Below, piece by piece: positions 6,677-15,260 of a stretch of 47,030 bases of DNA. The position numbers and the translations under genes are program-made. The notes beneath the pieces were generated by a model. That model was given only the letters and a program-made list of their open reading frames with translations, did no database searches and was not told the DNA's origin. Origin of the DNA: Mycobacterium sp. PS03-16 (GTDB taxonomy: Bacteria; Actinomycetota; Actinomycetes; Mycobacteriales; Mycobacteriaceae); contig NZ_SPQO01000035.1 in assembly GCF_004570325.1 (NCBI RefSeq), positions 1-47,030 of the forward strand, read 5' to 3'. Positions within the stretch are counted from its first letter, which is position 1; every line of letters starts with the position of its first letter.

Positions 6677-9631
6677 TCACCAGCCTTCGGTGAGCACCCG
6701 GTCCAGCATGTCGACGTAGAAGTCGGCGGCATCGGTGTCGATGCACAGCGGCGGCTTGGTCTTGAGGATGTTCGAGTGGTCACCGGTCGGCTGGATGATC
6801 ACGCCGAGGTCCAGCATGCGTTCGCAGATCGCCGCCGTCTCCTCCTTGGCCGGTTCCAGCGTGTGGTGATCGCGCACCATCTCCACGCCCAGATACAGGC
6901 CGACGCCGTGCACGGTCCCGATGATCGGATGCCGGGTGGCCAGCTCCTGCAGCCGGGCCTTCAGGTGCCCGCCGACGCGAACGGCGTTGCCCTGCAGGTC
7001 TTCTTCCTGCAGCACGTCGAGCACGGTCAGGCCGATCGCGCACGACAGCGGACTGCCGCCGGTCGAGGAGAAGAAGTAGCCCTGGGAGCGGAACGCCTCG
7101 GCCACCGCACGGCTGGTCACCACCGCGCCCAGCGGATAGCCGTTACCGGTCGACTTCGCCATCGAGACGATGTCCGGCACCACGCCCTGCTGCTCGAATC
7201 CCCAGAACCAGTGCCCCAGCCGGCCGTACCCGACCTGCACCTCGTCGGCGATCGCATACCCGCCGGCGGACCGCACCGCCCCGTACACCGCGGCGAGATA
7301 CCCGTCGGGCAGCGCCATCCCGCCGGCGTTGCCGTACACCGATTCGCAGATGAAGCCGGCCGGCGGCCGGCCGTCGGAGGTCAGCTGCTCGATCTGGGCG
7401 ACCGCGTCGACGGCGTAGCGCCCGACCTCGTCACCGCGGTACTTGCCGCGGAAGCTGTTGGGCGACTCGACCGTGTGCACCCAGTCGGGCCGGGTGGCCA
7501 GGGCGTTCGGGTTGTCGGCGGTCGACGTGGACACCGCGTCGGTGCCGTAGGTCCACCCGTGGTAGGCCTCGCGCATCGCGACCACGTCCCGGCGCCCGGA
7601 TGCGGCCAGCGCCAGCCGAATGGCCAGATCGCTTGCCTCCGACCCGGAGTTGACCAGGAACACGGTGTCCAGCGGGTCGGGCAGTTCGGCGACCAGTCGC
7701 TCACTGAACTCGACCACCGACGAGTAGTTGAACCGCGAATTGGTGTTGAGCCGGCGCAACTGCCGGGAGGCGGTGTCGGCGACCCTCGGATGCGCATGGC
7801 CGAGCACCGTGACGTTGTTGACCATGTCGAGGTAGCAGCGGCCCGCCGTCGACATCAGGTGGTGGCGCCAGCCGCGCTCGATCTGCGGCGGTGTGCGGTA
7901 GTAGTACTCCTGGACGGGGGCGAAGCTGCGGTGCCTGCGCGCCACCAGGTCGTCGGTGGAGGTGACCACGGCATCGGCGGACAGGCCGAGCAGCGGCCGG
8001 GGGTCCCGGCACATCGCCAGCCAGCCCGGCGCGTACTCCGCGCGGACCAGCGGCGGCGCGGCGACGGTGCCGACCGGGCGGACCGTGATCTGCGCCCACG
8101 TGTCGGCGGCGCAGTCGGCCAGCGACGCGCCAGCGGACACCGTCTCCGAATCGATCACCGGACGCGCCCCGGTCACCGTCACCTCGAACGCGTTGCCGCG
8201 TAACGTCACCGCATTGGCGGTGCGGTCGACGACGGTGCCGTCGAACGGCGCCGCGAGGGTCAGCGGGCTCGCGGGCCACACCCGCACGCCGGTGGGCACC
8301 ACCTCGGCGCTGACCGGGCTCAGTCGAGGGGCCAGGCTGAGGCGGGGCTCCCCGAAGCGGGTCACCACCAGCGCGGCGCCGTCGGCCACGGCGCGCCGTG
8401 CGGCGCGTTCCTCGATGTCGGCGGGCAACCAGCCGGCGAGGTCGAAGGCCCCGTCGAAGACCTCGGAGGTGGGCGAGAGATCGAGCGCGGCAACGCGTCC
8501 GGCGTCGATGTCCGAGACCATCGGCGCCTCCCCGCCGGCCGGCTCCGGCGGGAGCGCCACACCGAGCGCATCCCGGATGACCGCGGTCATCACGTCCATC
8601 GGGATGGAGCTGGCCTGCTCGAACATTCGCCGCTCACCGTCGGATTCCTCGGTGACATAGGTGTTGTGCGGCTCGAGCGCGGCCTGCTGGGCGCCGCTGA
8701 CGATCAGCACCGCGGTCCGCAGCACCAGCAGCGGCCACAGCGCCTCGATCTCGTCGTCGGTCAGCGGCCGGATGGCGTGGAAAGCCCGCACGGCGGGCAG
8801 GATCGACACCGGCTCGGCGCCGGTGTGCGCGAGCACCGACGACGCGGTCACCGCCAATTCCGAGACGGTCCAGCTGTTGGTCAGGTCGCCGAAGTCGATC
8901 ACGCCGTCGGGGTGGCGGCTGCCGTCCGGCGCCGTCGACACCACGACGTTGGCGTCGGTGATGTCGAGGTGCACCGCCTGGCGGGGCAGGTCGTCGGCCA
9001 CGCGGGCGAGGCGTTCGGATGCCTCCCGGCTGACCTCGAGCACCCGGGTCCGCAGCGTGGGCTCGGAGACGTAGTCGATGAGCTTCTCGATGACGTCGGC
9101 GCTGTAGCGCAGATCCCACTGCAGGATCCGGTCCAGGCCGTCATGTTCGAAGCCGCTCAGGGCCCGGCTGATCCGCGCGGCCACCTCACCGAGCCCGGCG
9201 ACCGCGGCGGGGGACAGGTAGTCGGACTCCAGCAGCGCCCCGCCGGGCAGATAGCGCAGCAGCCGGGCGAAGACCGTTGTCGGCGAGCGTCCCTCGATCG
9301 GCGTCAGGGTCTGCCCGGCGGTGTTGGGCAGCGGCACCGCGATCCGCAGATCGGGTTCGGCGAGCGCGATCCACTGGGTCGCCGCGTCCTGCGCGGCCAG
9401 CTCGACCTCCCCGAACGCGAGGTTGGCGACCTTGAGGACGCCGAGGACGTCGCCGCCGTCGCCGCGGATCAAGAAGTTGCGGTCCTGCTGGCTGCCGAGC
9501 GATTCGGCGATGCCGGACAGCCCGTAGTGCGTGGCGACGATCGCCTGCGCCTCGGCCTCGCTGACGTCGGGGCAGAGCAGCTCGGGCTGGTCGAGGAAGT
9601 TGAAGCCCGTGGTGCGGTGCTGGGTGGACAT
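6677..9631 (-). CDS. Three-domain fusion: APH-like kinase, M23-like domain, class III aminotransferase
   Basis: A 984-residue protein. Residues about 30-330 are an aminoglycoside/choline-kinase-like fold with HLDITDANVVV (about 222) and IDFGD (about 247). Residues about 390-560 contain a short beta-rich domain with LAAPFDGTVV, like the peptidase-M23-like module known in this fusion. Residues about 560-984 are a PLP-dependent class III aminotransferase/lyase with DEVQVGYGR and the Schiff-base Lys in SMAKSTGNGYPLG (about 825). Fusions of this type are thought to phosphorylate an amino alcohol and then eliminate or transaminate it, as in ethanolamine-phosphate lyases; the substrate is not known. 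Start is ATG 9631; a GTG at 9643 overlapping the preceding stop would add 4 residues and implies coupling with the hydrolase. Confidence 0.9.
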   Translation of the reverse strand: MSTQHRTTGFNFLDQPELLCPDVSEAEAQAIVATHYGLSGIAESLGSQQDRNFLIRGDGGDVLGVLKVANLAFGEVELAAQDAATQWIALAEPDLRIAVPLPNTAGQTLTPIEGRSPTTVFARLLRYLPGGALLESDYLSPAAVAGLGEVAARISRALSGFEHDGLDRILQWDLRYSADVIEKLIDYVSEPTLRTRVLEVSREASERLARVADDLPRQAVHLDITDANVVVSTAPDGSRHPDGVIDFGDLTNSWTVSELAVTASSVLAHTGAEPVSILPAVRAFHAIRPLTDDEIEALWPLLVLRTAVLIVSGAQQAALEPHNTYVTEESDGERRMFEQASSIPMDVMTAVIRDALGVALPPEPAGGEAPMVSDIDAGRVAALDLSPTSEVFDGAFDLAGWLPADIEERAARRAVADGAALVVTRFGEPRLSLAPRLSPVSAEVVPTGVRVWPASPLTLAAPFDGTVVDRTANAVTLRGNAFEVTVTGARPVIDSETVSAGASLADCAADTWAQITVRPVGTVAAPPLVRAEYAPGWLAMCRDPRPLLGLSADAVVTSTDDLVARRHRSFAPVQEYYYRTPPQIERGWRHHLMSTAGRCYLDMVNNVTVLGHAHPRVADTASRQLRRLNTNSRFNYSSVVEFSERLVAELPDPLDTVFLVNSGSEASDLAIRLALAASGRRDVVAMREAYHGWTYGTDAVSTSTADNPNALATRPDWVHTVESPNSFRGKYRGDEVGRYAVDAVAQIEQLTSDGRPPAGFICESVYGNAGGMALPDGYLAAVYGAVRSAGGYAIADEVQVGYGRLGHWFWGFEQQGVVPDIVSMAKSTGNGYPLGAVVTSRAVAEAFRSQGYFFSSTGGSPLSCAIGLTVLDVLQEEDLQGNAVRVGGHLKARLQELATRHPIIGTVHGVGLYLGVEMVRDHHTLEPAKEETAAICERMLDLGVIIQPTGDHSNILKTKPPLCIDTDAADFYVDMLDRVLTEGW

Positions 9632-9639
9632 GTCCCCGG

Positions 9640-10512
9640 TCACCGGCTGACGAACTGCACGACGACTTCGCTGAACGCGTCGTTGTCGTCACCCGCGGCG
9701 GTGTGCCCGGCCTCGGACAATTCGACGAATTCGGCGCTGGGCACCTTGTGCAGGAAGTCTTTGACACCCTCGGGGCTGACCACGTCGGAGAGCTTGCCAC
9801 GGATCAGCAGGATCGGAATGGTCAGGTCGATCGCGGCCTGCTCGAGCTTCTCCACCCGGATGAACGGGTCGTCGCCGGGTTTGGTCAGGAACGCCGGATC
9901 CCAGTGCCAGTACCACCGGCCGTCGCGCTCGCGCAGGTTCTTCTTGAGTCCCTCGGGGCTGCGCGGCTTCGTGCGGTGCGGCAGGTAGGCGGCCACCGCG
10001 TCGGCGGCGTCCTCCAGGGAGTCGAACCCGTGCACGTGGCTGAACATGAAGTCGCGGATGCGGGCGCTGCCGTCCTTCTCGTACCGGGGCACCACGTCGA
10101 CGAGCACCAGCTGCGTGACCCGCTCGGGTCCGGCATCGTGTGCCACCTGGATGCCGGTCAGGCCACCCATGCTGGCGCCCACCAGCGCGACCGGCCTGCC
10201 GATCTGGTCGAGCACCCGCAGAACGTCCGCGCACAGTGTCTCGACCGCGTAGTCGGCGTCGGGGGACCGGTCGCTGTCGCCGTGCCCCCGGCTGTCCAGC
10301 GCGACGACGTGCAGACCCGCGTCGGCGAGGATCTGACCGGTCTTCTTCCACGAGAAGCGGTTCTGTCCGCCGCCGTGCAGCATCAGCACCGTGGGCCGGT
10401 CCGCGGCCGACGCGGCGCCGCGGTTCCATTCGTCGCCGACCAGGGTGAGCCCGCCGACGCCGGTGAACGTGACGGTCTGCGGTGCGCTGTGCGCGGTGTT
10501 CGCGGTGCTCAC
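9640..10512 (-). CDS. Alpha/beta hydrolase (BpoB-like, non-haem peroxidase family)
   Basis: A 290-residue alpha/beta hydrolase. LMLHGGGQNRFSW forms the oxyanion region, VALVGASMGGLTG carries the nucleophilic Ser, IRGKLSDVVSP the acid region and SEAGHTAAGDD the catalytic His. The family includes esterases and bacterial 'non-haem peroxidases'. Position and orientation just before an EphC-like gene agree with my memory of Rv1123c (bpoB). GTG 10512 is preferred because GAAAGG lies 6 nt upstream; the ATG at 10518 directly abuts that site and would add 2 residues. The stop overlaps the possible GTG start of the downstream fusion enzyme, so the two are one operon. Confidence 0.85.
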   Translation of the reverse strand: MSTANTAHSAPQTVTFTGVGGLTLVGDEWNRGAASAADRPTVLMLHGGGQNRFSWKKTGQILADAGLHVVALDSRGHGDSDRSPDADYAVETLCADVLRVLDQIGRPVALVGASMGGLTGIQVAHDAGPERVTQLVLVDVVPRYEKDGSARIRDFMFSHVHGFDSLEDAADAVAAYLPHRTKPRSPEGLKKNLRERDGRWYWHWDPAFLTKPGDDPFIRVEKLEQAAIDLTIPILLIRGKLSDVVSPEGVKDFLHKVPSAEFVELSEAGHTAAGDDNDAFSEVVVQFVSR

Positions 10513-10645
10513 GGACATCCTTTCGGCTCGCCCCGGGGAGGAGATTACCTGCGCCGCCGGGCGGCGCCGGGACCGCCGCCGCGATGACTTCCCCGGCCCA
10601 GGCCGGTCTGTTCCGATGACCCATCCGCACGAACAGGAGACCGAG

Positions 10646-11119
10646 ATGCCCGCGATCACCCCGTCGCTGTGGTTCAACGGCGATCTGGAGGACGCCGCGG
10701 CGTTCTACACGTCGATCTTCCCCAACTCGACGATCGAGAAGTTCGACCGCTACACCGATGCCGGGCCCGGCACCCCCGGCGAGGTGGTGTCCGGGACCTT
10801 CGTCCTGGACGGGACCCGCTTCATCGGCATCAACGGCGGACCGCAGTTCCCATTCACCGAGGCCGTGTCGTTCACCGTGCACTGCCGCGACCAGGCGGAG
10901 GTCGACTACTACTGGGACCACCTGGTCGCCGGTGGCGAGGAGTCGCAGTGTGGGTGGCTCAAGGACCGTTTCGGCGTGAGCTGGCAGATCGTGCCCACCC
11001 GCCTCGACGAACTGGTCGGCGACCCCGACCCGGCGCGGGCCGCGGCGGCGACCAAGGCGATGCTCGGGATGCGCAAGATCATCGTCGCCGACCTCGAGGA
11101 CGCCGTCCGCGGAATCTGA
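10646..11119 (+). CDS. VOC-fold PhnB-like protein
   Basis: A 157-residue single-domain vicinal-oxygen-chelate (glyoxalase/PhnB) protein. It opens MPAITPSLWFNGDLEDAAAF with the FYTSIFPNSTI helix typical of PhnB/3-demethylubiquinone-methyltransferase-like proteins, then GTFVLDGTRFIGINGGP, and the later CGWLKDRFGVSWQIVP signature. Members bind small ligands or metals; the exact role is not known. ATG 10646 follows AGGAG at 6-nt spacing, which overrules the upstream in-frame ATG. Divergent from the hydrolase, sharing a 127-bp intergenic region. Confidence 0.9.
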   Translation: MPAITPSLWFNGDLEDAAAFYTSIFPNSTIEKFDRYTDAGPGTPGEVVSGTFVLDGTRFIGINGGPQFPFTEAVSFTVHCRDQAEVDYYWDHLVAGGEESQCGWLKDRFGVSWQIVPTRLDELVGDPDPARAAAATKAMLGMRKIIVADLEDAVRGI

Positions 11120-11153
11120 TCCGCACGGCACGTCGCCGACTGACACCCCGGGC

Positions 11154-11174
11154 CCGCCACGTAACGTTTGGCGG
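11154..11174 (+). promoter_or_regulatory. Inverted repeat over a candidate -10
   Basis: CCGCCA (11154-11159) and TGGCGG (11169-11174) are perfect 6-bp arms around a 9-nt core that contains TAACGT, a possible -10 about 45 nt before the ATG at 11218. It could be an operator for the Mce-associated pair or a weak hairpin after the VOC gene. Confidence 0.3.
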
Positions 11175-11217
11175 ACGGCACAGACGAGGCGGTGCCGCGG
11201 GCCGCAGAGGAGCAGAT

Positions 11218-11808
11218 ATGGGCGACGACGCCCTCTCAGGCGACGGTGCACCGGTCGCCTCCGAGGCCGGGCCGGACCCCTCGGACGTCGCACCGCAGAC
11301 CGCGGCCGAGGACCCGGCCGGTGACCGGTCGCCTCTGCGGTGGGTGCTCATCGCGGGGTTGGCGGTGGTCGTCGCGCTGGCCGGGCTGACCGGCTGGCTG
11401 GGCTACCGGGCCCACCAGCAGCAGCAGGACGACGCCCAACGCGAGGTGTTCCTGCAGGTGGGGCGGCAGGCGGCGCAGAACCTGACCTCCATCGACTGGG
11501 AGCAGGCCGAGGCCGACGTGCAGCGCGTGCTCGACGTCGCGACCGGGACCTTCTACGACGACTTCCATAACCGCGCCGAGCCGTTCATCGAGGTGGTCCG
11601 GGAAGCCAAGTCCCGGTCGGTCGGCACCCTCGGCGAGGCCGGGATCGAGTCGATGTCCGGAGATCAGGCGACGGTGCTGGTCGCCGTCACCGTGACGTCC
11701 TCGAACGCCGGCGCCCCGGAACAGGCCCCGCGCGCGTGGCGGATGCGGCTGACCGTCCAGCGTGTCGGCGATGACGCCAAGGTCTCGCAGGTGGAGTTCG
11801 TGCAGTGA
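11218..11808 (+). CDS. Orphan Mce-associated membrane protein, first of pair
   Basis: A 196-residue protein with a 40-residue acidic/Pro-rich cytoplasmic N-terminus, one membrane helix (about 41-62) and an extracytoplasmic domain of about 130 residues of the Mam type, with tandem hydrophobic strands VLVAVTVTSS and RMRLTVQRV near the end. Mam proteins stabilise Mce lipid importers; 'orphaned' copies away from mce operons exist in pairs in mycobacteria (for example Rv1362c/Rv1363c, from memory). No mce genes are near. A GAGGAG site precedes ATG 11218. The stop overlaps the next GTG by 4 nt. Confidence 0.8.
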   Translation: MGDDALSGDGAPVASEAGPDPSDVAPQTAAEDPAGDRSPLRWVLIAGLAVVVALAGLTGWLGYRAHQQQQDDAQREVFLQVGRQAAQNLTSIDWEQAEADVQRVLDVATGTFYDDFHNRAEPFIEVVREAKSRSVGTLGEAGIESMSGDQATVLVAVTVTSSNAGAPEQAPRAWRMRLTVQRVGDDAKVSQVEFVQ

Positions 11809-12446
11809 CCGACAAGCCCGACCAGGACACCATCGCGGACACCAATGAGGTCACCACCACCCAGGGGACCGAGGCGCCCGAGGCGACCGAGGCGCCCGAG
11901 GCGCCCGAGGCGTCGGAGGCGCCCGAGGCGACCGGTGGGGACACCGTTGGTGGGCGCCGGCGGCCGTCCCGGGCGCGGCTCGTCGCGTTCGGGGTGCTGC
12001 CCGCGCTGGCGGTCGTGCTGGCCGCCGTGGCCGGATACCTGGGGTGGCGCGCCCTGTCGGCGGCCGAGATAGACCGGGCGCGTGCGCAATCCGTGGACGC
12101 CGCCCGTGACATCGCGATCGAGATGCTGACCTACCAGCCCGACACCGTCGAACAGCAGCTGGCCGCTGCGCGCGAACGGCTCACCGGCGAGTTCCGCGAC
12201 ACCTACGGGTCGATGGTGGACACCGTCGTCATCCCCGGGGCCAGAGACAAGCGCATCTCCGCGGTCACCGAGGTGCCCGCGTCCGCGTCGGTCAGCGCGC
12301 AACCCGACCACGCCGTGGTGCTGCTGTACGTGAACCAGACCGTCACCGTGGGCGCCGACCCGCCCACCGGCACCGCGTCGAGCGTGCGCGTCACCCTCGA
12401 CAAGATCGACGACCAATGGAAGATCTCCCGATTCGAGCCGATCTGA
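11805..12446 (+). CDS. Orphan Mce-associated membrane protein, second of pair
   Basis: A 213-residue protein with the same plan as its neighbour. The N-terminal tail (residues about 15-45) is an EAPEATEAPEAPEAS low-complexity run, followed by a membrane helix (about 63-83) and an extracytoplasmic domain ending KIDDQWKISRFEPI, the usual C-terminal signature of Mce-associated proteins. GTG 11805 overlaps the preceding TGA (GTGA), and its own TGA overlaps the next ATG, indicating translational coupling through three genes. It probably pairs with the first Mam protein as a complex; that is inference. Confidence 0.82.
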   Translation: MTDKPDQDTIADTNEVTTTQGTEAPEATEAPEAPEASEAPEATGGDTVGGRRRPSRARLVAFGVLPALAVVLAAVAGYLGWRALSAAEIDRARAQSVDAARDIAIEMLTYQPDTVEQQLAAARERLTGEFRDTYGSMVDTVVIPGARDKRISAVTEVPASASVSAQPDHAVVLLYVNQTVTVGADPPTGTASSVRVTLDKIDDQWKISRFEPI

Positions 12447-13348
12447 TGACACCCCGATGGCTGGACATCACCGCCCCCACCGTGCAGTTGCGCGCGCTGG
12501 TCTGGGGTCCCGACGACGGCCCGATAGCGTTGTGCCTGCACGGTTTCCCCGACACCGCGTACGGGTGGCGCAAGGTTGCGCCGGTGCTGGCCGCGGCCGG
12601 CTGGCGGGTGGTCGCGCCGTTCATGCGTGGGTACGTGCCGTCGTCGGTGCCGTCGGACCGCAGCTACCACGTCGGTGCGCTGATGGACGACGCGCTGCGG
12701 GTGCTGCAGGCCGCGGGGCCGACCGGCCGCGACGTCCTGATCGGGCACGACTGGGGGGCGATCGCCGGGGCGGGGCTGGCGGCGATGCCCGACAGTCCGT
12801 TCCAGCGCGCCGTCATCATGTCGGTGCCGCCCGCCGCGGCCTTCCGTCCGCTGGGCACGGTGCCCGACGCCGCGCGGCTGGCCGCGCAGCTGCCCCGCCA
12901 GTTGCTGCGCAGCTGGTACATCATGTACTTCCAGTTGCCCTGGGCGCCGGACCGCTCCGCGTCCTGGGTGGTGCCCAAGCTGTGGCGGCAGTGGTCACCG
13001 GGCTATCCAGCCGCCGAGGACGTCCGTCACGTCGACGCCGCCATCGGCGCCCGCCGCCGCTGGCGTGCCGCGCTCGGCTACTACCGCGCCACGGTGCGCA
13101 ACTCCACCCCGCCCGCGCAGTACTCCGAGCTGCACCGGCACTGGCTGTCGGCGCCCGCGATGCCGACGCTGTACCTGCACGGCCGCGATGACGGTTGTGC
13201 CACCCCGGAGTACGCACCGTGGGTGCAGCGGGTGCTGCCCGACGGCAGCGACCTCGCGATCGTCGACGACGCAGGCCACTTCCTGCAGCTCGAACAGCCC
13301 GACGTGGTCGGCGGGCACATCGTCGACTTCATCGGCACCGGCCGCTAG
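12446..13348 (+). CDS. Alpha/beta hydrolase, epoxide-hydrolase-like (EphC-like)
   Basis: A 300-residue alpha/beta hydrolase. LCLHGFPDTAYGWRK supplies HGFP of the oxyanion hole, VLIGHDWGAIAG carries an Asp nucleophile (GHDWG) as in epoxide hydrolases and haloalkane dehalogenases, and VDDAGHFLQLEQP carries the base His. The Asp nucleophile separates it from Ser esterases. Lipid epoxides are plausible substrates. I recall ephC (Rv1124) at this map position in M. tuberculosis, followed like here by an uncharacterised protein of about 415 residues. ATG 12446 overlaps the upstream TGA, so it belongs to the Mam operon. Confidence 0.82.
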   Translation: MTPRWLDITAPTVQLRALVWGPDDGPIALCLHGFPDTAYGWRKVAPVLAAAGWRVVAPFMRGYVPSSVPSDRSYHVGALMDDALRVLQAAGPTGRDVLIGHDWGAIAGAGLAAMPDSPFQRAVIMSVPPAAAFRPLGTVPDAARLAAQLPRQLLRSWYIMYFQLPWAPDRSASWVVPKLWRQWSPGYPAAEDVRHVDAAIGARRRWRAALGYYRATVRNSTPPAQYSELHRHWLSAPAMPTLYLHGRDDGCATPEYAPWVQRVLPDGSDLAIVDDAGHFLQLEQPDVVGGHIVDFIGTGR

Positions 13349-13354
13349 GACGTC

Positions 13355-14620
13355 GTGGCGGCGCGTCGGCTCGCGGCGTTCGACGCCCAGACGCTGTGGC
13401 TGGCGGTCAAGATCCCCAGTGACCAGCTGCTGCTGTACGCGTTCGCGGGCACGCCCGACCCGGTGACCGCCGTATCCGGTGTGCTGGCCCGAGCGCGCGC
13501 CTGCGGCGACCTCCGCCTGCGCGTCGCCGACCGCGGTCCGCTGACGTATCCGGTGTGGGTGGACGCCGGCGTCACCGCCGATCAGGCGGTGGTGCATCCG
13601 CCGGTCGGCGACTGGGCCGACTGCCTCACCGCGGTCAGCGCCCTCGCCGACGACCCTCTCGACCCGCAGCGCGCGACATGGCGGCTGCACGTCATCAGCC
13701 CGGTCCGCGGAGTGCCCGGCGTGCCCGGCGACGCCACCGTGGCCGTGGTGCAGATGAGCCATGCATTGGCCGACGGGCAGCGCTCGGCTGCGCTGGCCGG
13801 GTGGCTGTTCGGCCGCCCCGCGATGGTGCCGGACATCCCGCCGGTGCCCCGCTGGCTGCCCGCCGCCCTGCCGGTGCGGGCAGTGCGCGCCGCCCGCGCC
13901 CACCGCCTGCTCATGCGCGACGAGGCGGCGGGAGTCGTTGTGCGCCCGGCGCAGTCGCGTCCCGCGCTGCGCAGCAACGCCCGCCCCGACGGGGGTCGCA
14001 GCGTGCGGACCCTGGTGCGGTGCAGGCGGGCGCTGCCCGGGCCGACCGTGACCGTCGGGGTGCTCGCGGCGGTGGCGGAGGCGCTGGCCGAGCACCTGCG
14101 TGCGCAGGGGGATGACCCGGCCACGCTGGGCGCCGAGGTGCCTATGGCCAAGATCGGTCCGCGGCTGGCGCACAACCACTTCGGCAACGTCGGGGTGGAC
14201 CTGCATCCGGATGTGCCGTTTGACAGACGCGCCGCGCGCATCGCCGCCGAACTCGCCGAACGCCGGCGACGCGCCCATCACCCCGGCATGCAGACGGCGA
14301 ACCGCGCCTTCGCCGCGCTGCCCGCCCCGCTGCTGCGCCGCGGTGTCGTCCAGTTCGACCCCACGCTGCGGTCCCCGACGGTGACCGGCAACACCGTGGT
14401 GTCGAGCGTCGATCGCGGCCCGGCCGACCTCACGTTCGGCGGCGCCCCGGTGGTCATGACGGCCGGCTATCCGATGCTGTCGCCGATGATGGGTCTGGTG
14501 CACGGGGTGCACGGCATCGGCGACACCATCGCGGTCAGCGTGCACGCCGCCGCATCGGCCGTCGGCGACATCGACTCCTACGCCGACCGGCTGGCGGCCG
14601 CCCTGGACCGCGACCGGTAG
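13355..14620 (+). CDS. Wax-ester-synthase/DGAT-like acyltransferase homologue
   Basis: A 421-residue protein of the WES/DGAT (condensation-like) superfamily. The N-terminal FDAQTLWLAV matches the family opening, MSHALADGQRS contains the HxxxDG active site (H then DG), and the second half has GNTVVSSVDRGP and the usual GIGDTIAVSVH strand. It is somewhat shorter than typical wax ester synthases (about 450-470 residues). Triacylglycerol or wax ester synthesis from acyl-CoA is possible but unproven, since many paralogues differ. GTG 13355 lies 6 nt after the hydrolase stop, with no good ribosome binding site, so coupling is likely. Confidence 0.75.
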   Translation: MAARRLAAFDAQTLWLAVKIPSDQLLLYAFAGTPDPVTAVSGVLARARACGDLRLRVADRGPLTYPVWVDAGVTADQAVVHPPVGDWADCLTAVSALADDPLDPQRATWRLHVISPVRGVPGVPGDATVAVVQMSHALADGQRSAALAGWLFGRPAMVPDIPPVPRWLPAALPVRAVRAARAHRLLMRDEAAGVVVRPAQSRPALRSNARPDGGRSVRTLVRCRRALPGPTVTVGVLAAVAEALAEHLRAQGDDPATLGAEVPMAKIGPRLAHNHFGNVGVDLHPDVPFDRRAARIAAELAERRRRAHHPGMQTANRAFAALPAPLLRRGVVQFDPTLRSPTVTGNTVVSSVDRGPADLTFGGAPVVMTAGYPMLSPMMGLVHGVHGIGDTIAVSVHAAASAVGDIDSYADRLAAALDRDR

Positions 14621-14643
14621 CCGGCGGGGGCTGGGCAGCGACT

Positions 14644-14667
14644 TAACAGATGGCCTAGATTCTGTTA
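14644..14667 (+). promoter_or_regulatory. 7-bp-arm palindrome covering a leaderless -10
   Basis: TAACAGA (14644-14650) and TCTGTTA (14661-14667) are perfect arms separated by 10 bp. The -10 TAGATT (14656-14661) lies within it and is followed by 7 nt and the ATG at 14669, so transcription would start on the start codon. A dimeric repressor (TetR-type, by size) bound here would block the promoter directly. Confidence 0.55.
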
Positions 14668-14668
14668 C

Positions 14669-15190
14669 ATGACTGCGGTGGATGTCGGTGTTCTGATCCT
14701 GCGCGTGGTGCTCGGCCTGACCATGGCCGCACACGGCTACAACAAGTTCTTCGGCGGCGGACGGATCCCCGGCACCGCCGGCTGGTTCGACAGCATCGGC
14801 ATGAAGCCGGGCATGTTCCACGCGCGCGTCGCCGCCACCACCGAGATGGCCGCGGGCATCGGGCTGGCGGTGGGCCTGCTGACGCCGGTGCCGGCCGCCG
14901 GGTTCGTCGCGCTGATGCTGGTCGCCGCGTGGACCGTGCACCGCGCCAACGGCTTCTTCATCGTCAAGGAGGGCTGGGAGTACAACCTGGTGCTGGCGGC
15001 CGCCGCGGTCGGTGTGGCGACCATCGGCGCCGGCCGGCTCAGCCTCGACTACGCCCTCTTCGGTTCGAGCGGCTTCTACGATCTGCTGCACGGCTGGTGG
15101 GGTCTGCTCATCGCGCTGGGCCTCGGGCTCGCCGGGGGCATCGGCCAGTTGGCGATCTTCTACCGCCCACCGGCCAAGACCGGCACCTGA
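14669..15190 (+). CDS. DoxX-family membrane protein
   Basis: A 173-residue four-helix membrane protein of the DoxX/DoxD family: the first helix LILRVVLGLTMAAHGYNKFF with the characteristic HG.NK(F) motif, then MAAGIGLAVGLLTPVPAAGF. DoxX proteins occur with oxidative-stress and electron-transfer systems; the biochemical role here is unknown. The start is fixed by the leaderless promoter and it has its own operator-like palindrome, so it is regulated separately from the upstream genes. Another DoxX paralogue is at 29713-30255. Confidence 0.88.
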   Translation: MTAVDVGVLILRVVLGLTMAAHGYNKFFGGGRIPGTAGWFDSIGMKPGMFHARVAATTEMAAGIGLAVGLLTPVPAAGFVALMLVAAWTVHRANGFFIVKEGWEYNLVLAAAAVGVATIGAGRLSLDYALFGSSGFYDLLHGWWGLLIALGLGLAGGIGQLAIFYRPPAKTGT

Positions 15191-15207
15191 CGCCTCCGTC
15201 TTCTGCG

Positions 15208-15247
15208 CGCGCGAGTAGGGAGAACCTCGCGCGAGTAGGGGAGAACC
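15208..15247 (+). repeat. Short tandem duplication with adjoining GAACCGGTTC palindrome
   Basis: CGCGCGAGTAGGGAGAACC at 15208-15226 is repeated, with one inserted G, at 15229-15247. The second copy runs into the 10-bp palindrome GAACCGGTTC (15243-15252). It lies 20-50 bp upstream of the KstR-type box, in the leader of the DUF3556 gene. Confidence 0.7.
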
Positions 15248-15260
15248 GGTTCCGCGGGAC

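Noticed and set aside
8666..9988. 440-residue plus-strand frame inside the kinase/aminotransferase gene
   Set aside because: No recognisable motif, and it runs across the junction of two genes on the other strand.
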